The notes beneath the pieces were generated by a model, which saw only the letters and a list, made by a program, of their open reading frames with translations, made no database searches and was not told the origin of the DNA. The position numbers were made by a program, and so were the translations under genes. A stretch of 64,000 nucleotides of DNA from assembly GCA_029204225.1 (NCBI GenBank), contig CM055102.1, positions 9,931,456-9,995,455 of the forward strand. Direction: 5' to 3'. This document shows positions 1-9,093 of this stretch, piece by piece (position 1 is the first letter of the stretch; each line of letters starts with the position of its first letter). The DNA is from Diphasiastrum complanatum (Eukaryota; Streptophyta; Lycopodiopsida; Lycopodiales; Lycopodiaceae).

Positions 1-1119
1 GGCCCTCTTCCTGGTGACTTTTGTCACCAGAAAGAGGCGTGTTCTTGCCATGTTCCGGGTGTTCAGCCATCTGGACCTCCGTAAGCCAGCCCCCACGCGC
101 TTTGCATTCGACTTGGTGGTCATCGACCGTTTGATCAGGTGCAGGGCCCAGCTTCTACAGATGGTTGCCAGTGATCTTTGGGGTGCCAGTACATTTCCGC
201 ACACTGAGGATGGGGAGCACTTTTCTTCCACGGTGAGGGGAGACCAGTTCTGGAGGGATGCACAGACATTGTCAGGACTGCTTCGACCACTCTACATTGT
301 GCTCCGCATGGCTGACAGCGAGGGGTCGACACTTGGACTGGTGTATGAGCTCATGGACCGGATTGGACAGTTCCTGCAGCTGCCCATCTTGCAGCTAGAG
401 AGGTAAGCGGTACAGTGTTGCAATTGACCTTTATCTTTTTAGTACTTGCTAGTTTGTTTTTCTGTCAGTGTTAAGCTTTTTCGTAATGCCCTAAACCACA
501 TGCTCCTCACCTACAGGATGACAGAGCTGAAGTTCATATGGGAGACGCGGTGGAACTACTTCCACAGGAGTATCCACAGCGTTGCACACATGCTGCATCC
601 CCTCTTCCTCTCTCCGACACAGATCGCAGACAGAGAGCTCGAGGCCGATTGGCTTCAGTACATTCACAGGGTGGGTCCACACATAGGTTTGGATCCTATC
701 AGGCTCATAGAGGAGCTCGCTGCATTTCGTTTCGGCATAGGCACATTCGGCCACCCGGCTGCCCAGGATCCAGAGAGGAGGCAGCTACCCATTACCTGGT
801 GGACCATGTTCGGTAGCACATACCCATCTATACAGCGTCTTGCACTGTGTGTCCTTTCTCAGGTATGCATCTCATTTTATCCTCCATTTTTTGTGTTTCG
901 TTGAAGTTTCACCTCTGCCACAATGTGCTGAAGTATTTCAATGCATGCACCACAGGACTGTGCTGCCTCCGTGTGTGAGCGTAATTGGAGCACATGGGCA
1001 CTGATTCACACGAGGAGAAGGAACCGGTTGTCAGTGAGTCAGTTGGAGCGGTTGGTGTTCTGTAGCACCAACGCACATCTCACCGGGAGGCTTCCGACCA
1101 TTACGAGCGCTTGCAGGTG
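1..1119 (+). CDS. hAT-family transposase, C-terminal half (5' end outside window; three exons 1-402, 517-862, 956-1116/1119)
   Basis: The three segments join in frame across GT-AG introns: donor AG|GTAAGC after 402 with acceptor CTACAG before 517, and donor CAG|GTATGC after 862 with acceptor CACCACAG before 956. Exon 1 has the DUF659-like helical region with the motif KPAPTRFAFDLVVIDRL, as in plant hAT transposases where a TRFA segment follows the RNase-H-like core. Exon 3 has the hAT C-terminal dimerisation signature CERNWSTWALIHTRRRNRLS. hAT transposases cut and paste their own element in the nucleus, and this C-terminal part mediates dimerisation. Exon 3 reaches a TGA at 1118-1120, but a possible donor (AG|GTGATA) at 1116/1117 would allow splicing to the AT-hook tail downstream. 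The catalytic N-terminal part lies left of the window. The family call is firm; activity cannot be judged. Confidence 0.85.
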
Positions 1120-1224
1120 ATAAGCTAATCTTTCATAGCATGTTGGTTGACTCCTGGTATGTTGGTTTCATTTCCTAATAAAGTTGTCTCTCTGACATGC
1201 AAATTTTAAACCTTGCAAACGAAG

Positions 1225-2711
1225 ATATCCGATTTGGAGCGCCAGGTTGACTTGCCTACGGACAGCACCCATCCCATGCCTGCAGATGACCTGGGCACAC
1301 AGTTGATGGCAGAGAGAGAGAGGGAGCTTGCCGAGATGAGAGAGAGAGAGAGCTTGGGCTTGAGCACAGAGAGCCCCCATTGTATGAGGCAGATGAGCCA
1401 GTGTCAGAGGATGAGCATGATGAGGATGAGCCCATTCGGGTTGTGTTTGCTAGACCAGAGAGGGATGAGGCAGATTATACAGGTGCAGGGCACACGCCAC
1501 GGGCAGGGGTCACAGGTGCATCACGTGGCAGAGGTGGGACACATGGCACAGGTTATACCGGCAGACAGGCAGGGCACACAGGGGGGGGGCAATGGCATAC
1601 CTACCTATGTCGACATGATGGAGGAGGCTCTTGATAGAGGGCAGAGTGGTTTAGATGTCGGTCCCGCAGATGTTTGGATGCGTGCAGCACAGAGTCATGG
1701 CCGTTACTACGACAGCACACCAGAGGAGGCACCTGATGACTTTCATTGCACAGATTGGGAGGCCATGCAGGGTCTACAGGGTGCACATGATGAGGCACGG
1801 GATGAGGCTTGGGTTGATTCAGGGGTTGGTGCACAGGATAATTCAGAGGTTGGTGCACAGGATGATTTGGAGGCTGGTGCACAGGATGAGTCCCAGAGCC
1901 CAGAGCATTTGTATTCGGATGCCCAGCTCATTCAGAGGCCCAGCAGATGCCGAGTGTCAGGGCGCCCCCATCATCTCTTGCCAGCATGCCATACACAGAG
2001 TCCCAGCCAGAGCAACCGCATGAGGTGCCTACAGTTCCTCCAGCTCCTCAGAGGGTGTATGTGCGTCGCACAGCTCCTCCAGTGCCACCGATGCCATTTA
2101 GGCCTGCAGTCCCTCCATCGCCGTCCACTTCTGCAGCACCAGGTCTCCATGGCAGGCCACCACAGCGCCCCTTTCAGTACATATCGCCACTGTACTCGCC
2201 TCCTGCACAGCCAGTTCCTCCACCTGCAGCAGCCCCACAGGCACACACTCCACGAACTCATCCTCCTCGCTCAGTTGCACAGGGAGTTCCCTCTTTTGCT
2301 TCCCTATCCCAGCCGGCCTCAGTTTGGGCCCAGCCTAGCCAGCCAGGTGATTTGCATGGGGGTGACAAGGCATTGACAGCTCCTCTTCTCCGCAAGAGAC
2401 CAGGCAGGCCCAAGGGTGCACCGAACAAGAAAGGCAAGGCACAGAAACTGCCAGGGCGGAGAGGACGACCACGCAGGGCTCCAGGTACAGGTAGAGGTGC
2501 AGTATCACAGCCAGTTGGAGCAGGTGTTGTTGGTTTGGCCTGCTTGGGGGCTGATGCGGAGGCTGATTGGGAGGATGAGGATGACGAGTCTTCCCCCTCG
2601 GATACACAGCCCATGCCAGTTCCAGACAGGCAGAGATATCGGCTGCGAGAGTCAGCTCGGGGCCCTGAGTTGCCTCCAAAGCATTCGTCTGAGTCAGAGC
2701 CAAAGCATTGA
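1225..2711 (+). pseudogene. C-terminal extension of the hAT gene with two AT-hooks; coding frame alternates
   Basis: This continues the hAT gene after a probable intron ending in GAAG at 1224. Protein-like sequence changes frame three times. About 1225-1345 uses one frame (ISDLERQVDLP...). About 1346-1575 uses another (PLYEADEPVSEDEHDEDEP). About 1586-1930 returns to the first (NGIPTYVDMMEEALDRG). About 1925-2711 is again in the second, ending at TGA 2709-2711. The first switch lies in a GA repeat (about 1312-1355) and the second in a run of G (about 1577-1585). The last segment is proline-rich and holds two AT-hook-like cores (KRPGRPKG, GRRGRPRR; about 2391-2490), which bind the minor groove of AT-rich DNA, then an acidic stretch. 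The cause may be decay, repeat slippage, sequencing error in low-complexity tracts, or unrecognised splicing. The product would be nuclear. Confidence 0.55.
1816..1890 (+). repeat. 24-bp coding tandem repeat, about three copies
   Basis: The core GGTTGGTGCACAGGAT recurs every 24 bp, giving an eight-residue repeat (GAQDNSEV, GAQDDLEA, GAQDES) in the acidic part of the hAT tail. The copies differ by point changes but keep the frame, so the repeat grew while the ORF was coding. Confidence 0.8.
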
Positions 2712-3233
2712 TTGTGGCTCTGTTGTTTTAGTTTCAGTAGTTTGTCTCTAGCAGACGGTCTACCATTGTACTCAGATGATTTTCACATTATATACAGTGT
2801 TTGGCCTACATTATTTGCTGCACATTGTGCGTATGTTGCTCTGTACATGTGATGCTTTATTTTATGTCGAAGAATTCTATGTGCGTGTCTGAATCCTATT
2901 TTCATTTAATTTCGTTTGAAGTGAATGCTAGCTTCACATATATGCACCTACATCATGAGCACAGCAATCACCCCAACACCCCAAACGACATTTCATAAAC
3001 ACATGTAATACATTTGCATTTAAAAAAATTACAGACATTGCATCTTACATGACCAGGCTCGCGTTGCACAAAAAACAACTATGTATATATTCAACCGTTG
3101 TATCAGGATAACATCACATATACTGTCATTTTTTTAAGCAGCCATATAGTTATTTGCTGCACCATAAACTGCCGAAAACTACATAGCAACAGTCCGCCAC
3201 ATACGGCTGGACCTCATCTATTCTAAACATCCC
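2712..3233. other. 3' flank of the hAT gene, no gene seen
   Basis: AT-rich sequence with scattered short ORFs. No conserved motif, repeat or RNA gene is recognisable. It probably contains the 3' UTR and poly(A) signals of the convergent genes on either side, but none can be pinned down. Confidence 0.4.
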
Positions 3234-3641
3234 TCACTGATCCTCCACCGACTCCTCGCCCTCGTCTGGTGCATTGTTTTGTTGCTCTTGCTTTGCCTCC
3301 CGGTTAGCCCGAGCTGCCTCCTGGTTAGCCCGACGTCTGGCCGCCCTTTCCCTGACCATGATGAGCTGCCGTCGTGTGAAATTCATTCCGATCTGCTCAT
3401 CCAGATCCAGCTCGACAGCGGGGACAGGATCCACAGCGGGGGCGGGTGGCTCCGGTTCCGGATTTCTCTGTCGAGTCTGTCGCAGCATCTCTCGGATATC
3501 TGCCTCTTGCTTCCGATGCCTCTCGTTGTGCCTTCGGATATCTTCCTCAAGCTTCCTCCTGGCTTCGCCCTCGGGCTTCGGTGGTATGCGCTCTGCCATC
3601 TCGATCGACCTTCTCCTCACAGCACCCTGGTCCTTGAACAC
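3234..3641 (-). CDS. Unrecognised charged coiled-coil-like ORF, 135 aa
   Basis: A clean ORF from ATG (complement of 3639-3641) to TGA, read convergently with the hAT gene. Its codon use is GC-richer than the surrounding DNA. The protein starts MFKDQGAVRRRSIEMAERIP and has two long charged helices rich in R, E and A: one around residues 25-60 (RRKLEEDIRRHNERHRKQEA) and one around 95-120 (RERAARRRANQEAARANR). A proline-rich linker (EPEPPAPAVDPVPA) lies between them, and the C-terminus is acidic. No enzyme motif, signal peptide or membrane segment is visible. Lying next to the hAT gene on the other strand, it may be an accessory ORF of that element or a fragment of another transposon. I do not recognise the family. 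Confidence 0.4.
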   Translation of the reverse strand: MFKDQGAVRRRSIEMAERIPPKPEGEARRKLEEDIRRHNERHRKQEADIREMLRQTRQRNPEPEPPAPAVDPVPAVELDLDEQIGMNFTRRQLIMVRERAARRRANQEAARANREAKQEQQNNAPDEGEESVEDQ

Positions 3642-3820
3642 CCTCTCACAGCACCCTGGCTCTCAAACAGCCTCTCACAGCCTGTCACCGGCTCTCGCTT
3701 GCTCTCTCACTGTCTATCACTAGCCCTCTCACAGCCTCTGAAAATGCCGACCACAATGGCATTGTGAGTGCCTATTTATCCCCACAGCCTGATCGGCCAT
3801 GTGGATCCCCATCATCCCTC

Positions 3821-4000
3821 CATGTGCCTCTGTACCTGCCCCCATGTGATGCTCCCCCCTGTGTTGGTCTCCCATTGGGCCCATGGTCTGCTCACCCACA
3901 ATGCCCATGTGCCTCTGTACTTGCCCCCATGTGATGCTACCCCCCTCTGTTGGTCTCCCATTGGCCCCTCAGTCTGCTCACTCGCAGTGCCCATGTGTCA
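3821..4000. repeat. 85-bp tandem repeat, about 2.1 copies
   Basis: The block beginning CATGTGCCTCTGTAC at 3821 recurs at 3906 and starts again, truncated, at 3992, giving spacings of 85 and 86 bp. Each unit contains CCCCATGTGATGCT and GTTGGTCTCCCATTGG. The short motif CTCTCACAGC also recurs several times just upstream (about 3645-3735). Confidence 0.85.
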
Positions 4001-4141
4001 CTGCAACAGTCCCCTGCATCATGTATTGTACCCTCTTTTTTTACACCCAGAACCCCCTTTTTTTACTTTTTTTTGTCCTTTTTTGGTAGTTAATATGCAA
4101 AAAAAAATTACTAAAAATATATTAAAAAAAATATATAAAAT

Positions 4142-4232
4142 GGTACCGCCCTGGTACCGCGGATCCCAGGGCGGTACCGTACCGGCGGTACCACTGATAT
4201 GGTACCGGCGGTACCATACCAGCGGTACCAGA
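4142..4232. repeat. GGTACC-rich palindrome cluster
   Basis: A perfect inverted repeat has 13-bp arms GGTACCGCCCTGG (4142-4154) and CCAGGGCGGTACC (4166-4178) around an 11-bp spacer. It is followed by more GTACC-containing palindromic units (GGTACCGGCGGTACC and variants) to about 4232. A (TA)n tract follows at about 4242-4264. Confidence 0.85.
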
Positions 4233-4425
4233 GGGTACTATGATATATATATATATATATATATTTTGGAAAAATAGCTTATGGCTGAAATTTTTTTAGG
4301 GGATCAATGGTCAAACGAGCGTTTTGCCTCTCATAAGTGCAGTAGATGGGGCACAAACAGATCTTATTTTCAATAGCTATTTGGTTGTTATTTGCTCTGA
4401 TTTTCAATAAATGCTCAGGGGGTTC

Positions 4426-4472
4426 GGGGGGCGGTAGCCCCCCGGTGGGGGGTTTGGGGGGCAACGCCCCCC
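4426..4472. repeat. Two GC-only hairpins
   Basis: GGGGGGC-GGTA-GCCCCCC at 4426-4443 and GGGGGGC-AAC-GCCCCCC at 4456-4472 are perfect 7-bp stems with tiny loops in otherwise AT-rich DNA. Their role is unknown; they could belong to the end of a transposable element. Confidence 0.75.
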
Positions 4473-5189
4473 AACGGCAGGGTAAGGCCTCTTCATGACT
4501 TGGCCTTCCACTCCCTGAGCGAAAACACACTTACTGGGACCATCTATGATCGTAACAGACATGCTAGAGGTTAGTTTTGAATTTTTATCCTTGACAGAAC
4601 CCAACATGGATTAATGCACCTGAACTGGACCATCCTGCACCCGAAACAATCGGCAAATTACACAATAATTATGCTCTTAATTAGAGCTTTCATCTGATAT
4701 CCATATTGCCCAAAAAAAAAAACCCAAAAAAAAAATTAAAAAAAAACATTTCTGGAATTTTTTCAAAAATTTCTAAAATGCGTTTCTGAACGCGATTCTG
4801 AAACGTGTTTCAAAAACGCAGTGCAACTATGAATATAACCACAATTAAAAAAATTGACTATAACCTTGATTCAAACTTAGATATTAGCATGATCCATGTA
4901 ACATTATAAAAAAGATTCAAACTTATATATAACCTCAATCCATTATCCATACTATAGTCAAATAAATAAGTCATATAAGACCTCTTTAAAACTCAAACCC
5001 TAAAGGATGGTAAACGTAGGTACCTTTTAGAAGGCATGACTAGCTCAGTCCATTTGCAGTTGTGAAGATCACACAATCCACATGAGGAGGGCAAGGACTA
5101 CTGTGGTATAGTCAAAGACAAAGTAGGTATAGCCGCATATAGTTCAAGTGCAATTCAGGTTAGCATGTAGGTATAGGTGAGGCAAGTAA

Positions 5190-7289
5190 GTCGGATGGGG
5201 CATCCAACTACAACATCTGGAAGTTCAAAATGAAAAGCATTCTCATGGAGAAAGAGCTATGGGACATCGTTGTGGGTATCGAGGCCAAGCACCACTCCGG
5301 CTGACATGAGAGCTTATGACAGAAAGGCGCAAAGAGTGCTATCTTTGATCAATTTAGGATCATGTGATCACCCACATAAGTGACGCGGTTCGGCCAGAGG
5401 AGCCTGGGAAGCCTTAAGAACACAATTTCAAAACGCTAATCTAGCTCGTGCCATGTTCTTGAAATCAAGACTCGACATCATCAAGATGGAAGACAATGAA
5501 AGTGTAGGATCTTTCTTCACCAGGATCAAGGAACTGAGAGACCAACTTGTTGCTATTGGTGAGCCCATAAGGGACGTTGAATTGGTCCATACAACAATGA
5601 GGGGCATGTCGGAAAGCTTGCAAATGTTCGTGAACAACATTGCATCCAGGGAGAGATTGCCCACTTTTGAGTTAGTAAGGATGTAATCTTTGACGAGATG
5701 CATAGATTTGAGGAAGATGATCATGCCAAAGGTGATCGTGATATGAACTTCCTACGATCTTAGAAGCAGATGAGGATGGTACACATGAAATCGAGCTTGA
5801 GGACCAAGTCCATGAAGAGGATCATGATCGATGGTAAGAAACCCATTAGTACTAAATGGGTATATAGAACCAAATTTCATGTTGATGGATCGATTGCGAA
5901 ACACAAGGCGCGCTTGGTGGTCAAGGGCTACGAGCAAAGTGAAGGTATTGTTGATTGGAAAATCCATCAACTGGACGTGAGGTCAGCTTTGTTGAATGGA
6001 GACCTTGAAGAAGAAGTTTATATGCTCCAGCCACAAGGGTTTGATGTGAAGGGAGAATGCAAGCTGCGGAAAGCATTGTATAGTTTGAAACAAGCGCCAC
6101 GATCGTGATATGGTGATATAGATATCTATTTTCTATCTAATGGTTTTGTGAGAACAAACTCTAATCTTGATCTCTATGTGCTTACTAGTGATGATAGTGT
6201 TGCATTGGTTTTGTTGTATGTTGACGATATCATCATCATAGGAAATGATGAGAACTTGATAAAGTCTATCAAGTCTAGTTTGTGTGAGCATTTTGGGATG
6301 ACCGATTTGGATTTGATCATTATTGTCTAGGCATAAAAGTGTGGCAAAACGTAGACAGTATCAAGCTTTCACAAGCAAAATATGCTTGAGAAGTCTTAGA
6401 GAGATTTCATATGTCTGATTGTAAGCCAGTGACTTTGCCTAGTGAAGTTCCCAACAAATTGTCGCATCTTAATGAGAGTGGTCTTGTTGATTGCACATTA
6501 TATCGCCAACTTGTTGGTCGTCTTATATATCTCACCACTACTAGACCAAACATCTGTATGATGTGAGTCTTGTGAGTCAGTTTATGGCAACACCTAACTT
6601 AGAGCATTGGAAAGTTGCTAAATGCATTCTAAGGTATGTAAAAGACACACTTGATCTTGGTTTGGTCTATTCAAGACGATCTAATTTACCTAAGTTGAAA
6701 GGCTATGTGAATGTTGACTGGGGTGGCAACATAGATGATAGGAGGTCTACCATTGGGAATGCTTTTGATGTTGGAAATGGTTGTTTCTCCTGGTCAAGCA
6801 AAAATTAGGATATTATGTCACTCTCCACCAATAGAAGCCGAATATAAAGCCTTGTGTTCTGCTACACAAGAAGTGGTTTGGCTACGAGAGCTACTCAAAA
6901 AAATTGGGATGAGACAAGCCAAAAGCACAATTATTTCTTGTGATAGTCAAAGTAGAATCTAGTTAGTTAAAATCTAGTGTTTCATACTAGAACAAAGCAT
7001 ATAGAAGTACCATTTCATATGCAAAAAGCTTTGTTCAAAAGACATAGATGTGGTTTATTGTACTACTACTACACAAGTTGCTGATGTGTCTACGAAGTCG
7101 CTAAGCAGAGACAAATTTGAAGATTTCAGGCATAAATTATTGAGGGAGAGAGTTGAAAAGGCAATAATTGACATATATTGTTATGACGATTACTTTGCCA
7201 TGTTTGATGGCTACTTTCTCTCTATAGGTTTTAGACAGTGGGCAGATCTTTCTCGGGCCCATAGTTGCTACTTAAGAAGTTTTATCTAG
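5190..7289 (+). mobile_element. Ty1/Copia element with internal deletions (gag, partial RT, RNase H)
   Basis: It begins with a Copia gag start (NYNIWKFKMKSILM, about 5206). Next comes the UBN2-type gag core around 5453-5684 (FLKSRLDIIKMEDNESVGSF). The reading then jumps straight to the reverse transcriptase at about 5838 ([20 protein letters not shown]). Zinc knuckle, protease and integrase are absent. Within RT the block between [10 protein letters not shown] and [13 protein letters not shown] is also missing. The catalytic box YVDDIIII is present (about 6217-6243). RNase H fragments follow at 6563-7250, including DWGGNIDDRRSTIG and VADVSTKSLSRDKFE. Several frameshifts and in-frame stops are present. 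It lies left of the RNASEH2B exon at 7519, perhaps in the next intron of that gene. It is non-functional. Confidence 0.85.
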
Positions 7290-7518
7290 TACTTGATATA
7301 TACAATTTTGAATACAATGGTTGGAGCAGTTCCTTTCTTCTTGCCTCAAAGCACTTAACGTTGTGTTAATCTGATTGAATTGATCCTTTCAAATTGTCAA
7401 CTAAGTAAATGCACCAAAAATTCTTTTACAACAATATCATACAAGAAGTCTAAAAGTCATTCATCTAAGAAAGTGCCCTAATCTCTTAAATAACCATGCA
7501 AAAACTAGTGCTATTTAC

Positions 7519-7642
7519 CTTTGACTTCGCAAACAGCATCAATTGAGTTTCTTATAGTTGGCATAAGTTGTCTATATGCAGGATAGCCTTCCAAGAACAT
7601 TATGTCTTCAAGTGACCTAAACTTGCCCTTGTCATCACCTTT
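7519..7642 (-). CDS. RNASEH2B: RNASEH2B exon (third recognised exon), ribonuclease H2 subunit B
   Basis: On the minus strand an acceptor TCAATAG precedes the exon and a donor GTAAATAG follows it. The 124 bp encode KGDDKGKFRSLEDIMFLEGY followed by PAYRQLMPTIRNSIDAVCEVK, with one base left over. This matches the segment of plant RNase H2 subunit B after the triple-barrel strands, where GKFRxLDEI and GYP are conserved. The B subunit scaffolds the RNase H2 complex, which removes ribonucleotides from nuclear DNA. The acceptor phase (0) matches the donor of the exon at 9017. There are no stops and both splice sites are canonical, so this looks like part of a live gene. Later exons were not found further left and may lie outside the window beyond the Copia and hAT elements. 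Confidence 0.8.
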
Positions 7643-7878
7643 CTATTGACAAAATGACCAAATTCCTCATTAGTGTCTCCAACCAATTAAAATGTCTAGT
7701 TTCTCATTACACTTGCTACATAAGCTAGTTTCAACAAGCTTCCAGATAAATAAGAGTTGTCAGTCTAAGTTATTCAAGCACTCTTGGCCTTCTTGAGTAG
7801 CTTTTGAAGCAAGCCCAAGACCCATGAAATAATGAGACTATTCAAATACTCAGAATAAATGTCCAATAATGTGCTGAA

Positions 7879-8326
7879 CTAAATTCAAAAGTTGTTGATA
7901 ATCTTAGTCATTTTTTACTAACAAGATAAGTGATACGCTCATGAGTTGATCTTGCCTTAAAAAGTTCATAAATAGGATCTACGAAAACTCTAAACTTTAG
8001 ATGAAGTTTGATGGAGAAGTTAATGCTTTTCTAAATGCTCCAATGTTGAAGTGGCAACATCATGTCCTAAATGAAAGTAACAATCAAGAGCTACATGTGC
8101 AAAACTAAACTCAAAAGCTGTTGATAATCTTAGTCAATTTTTTACTAACAAGATAAGTGATATGCTCATGAGGTGATCTTGTCTTGAAGAGTTCATAAAT
8201 AGAATCCATGAAAACTATAAACTTTAAATAAAGTTGGATGGAGAAGTTAATGCTTTTCTAAATGCTCTAATGTTGAAGTGGCATCATGTCCTTAATGAAA
8301 GTAACAATCAAGAGCTACATGTAGAG
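7879..8326. repeat. 226-bp tandem duplication in an RNASEH2B intron
   Basis: Sequence 7879-8100 recurs at about 8105-8326, offset 226 bp (GTTGATAATCTTAGTCA at 7894 and 8120). Shared landmarks include ACTAACAAGATAAGTGATA and CAATCAAGAGCTACATGT. The copies differ at many scattered positions, so this is an old duplication. No coding content was seen. It lies in the 1.4-kb intron between the exons at 7642 and 9017. Confidence 0.85.
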
Positions 8327-9016
8327 CTTTAGTTTAAGCCTATTCCACATCCTTGCTCACAAACTAGATCCCATGCTCCAACTTCCACTGAACATTGTAA
8401 TTTATGATTTATTCATGATCCATCATCAAATATCCATCACACAGTACACTAGGTAAACATCTGAATACAAATCAAAACATTGAAAAGCCAAAACAAAGAA
8501 CTCTTTACGTCAGAATCAAAGAATCATCCAAAATCAAAGAGCCATTTTTTTTTGAGGCCCAATTCGCATCGGACCTGAACGTTTCATTGATGAATCGCGG
8601 TTCATTCACCAATGAACCGTGATTCATGGAAACACTATTTCCAAGTTTACATGAAAATGTAAGAGTCTACATGAACATGTTATGGAGTCCTCATTGACAA
8701 AGAAAAGACACCCTAGTAATACTACCGATTGGAACCACAGGTATGCAACTCCTTGCAGCACCTTTACCTCGTTACTTCTCCTATGAACTCTTCAACATTA
8801 CATACCCCAATGTGAGTCTACTCTTCAACATTTCATGCCCCAATGTGAGTACCAAGAAAAAGTGAAGCATCTATTTAGGAATTTTGAGTAATGGAGCACC
8901 GAATTGATTTTCTGAAGTTTTTTCAAAAGAATATCCTAATTCATGTGATTAAAACAAGCCATGCAACAATAACAAGCTCAAGACTAACTTGTCCTCCAGA
9001 ACTTCATAATGCTAAC

Positions 9017-9093
9017 CTTTAGCCGAGCTTCCTCCAAAATAGGTAAAGCCATGAAAATGGGATCTATAGGCGATGCCAGATAAAGGCTCCCAT
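9017..9093 (-). CDS. RNASEH2B: RNASEH2B exon (second recognised exon)
   Basis: The acceptor GTTCAAGCAG ends at complement 9094 and the donor GTTAGC begins at complement 9016. The 77 bp complete a split aspartate codon and then read GSLYLASPIDPIFMALPILE ending in EARLK. This is the most conserved block of RNase H2 subunit B, equivalent to the DGxLxxATPxDPxFxxL motif of the family. The phase matches the donor of the exon at 15495 (GAA G|AT GGG). The left donor falls after AAG, in phase with the next exon. The 6.4-kb intron to the right carries the Gypsy remnant and simple-sequence tracts. The gene role is as for the neighbouring exon. Confidence 0.85.
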
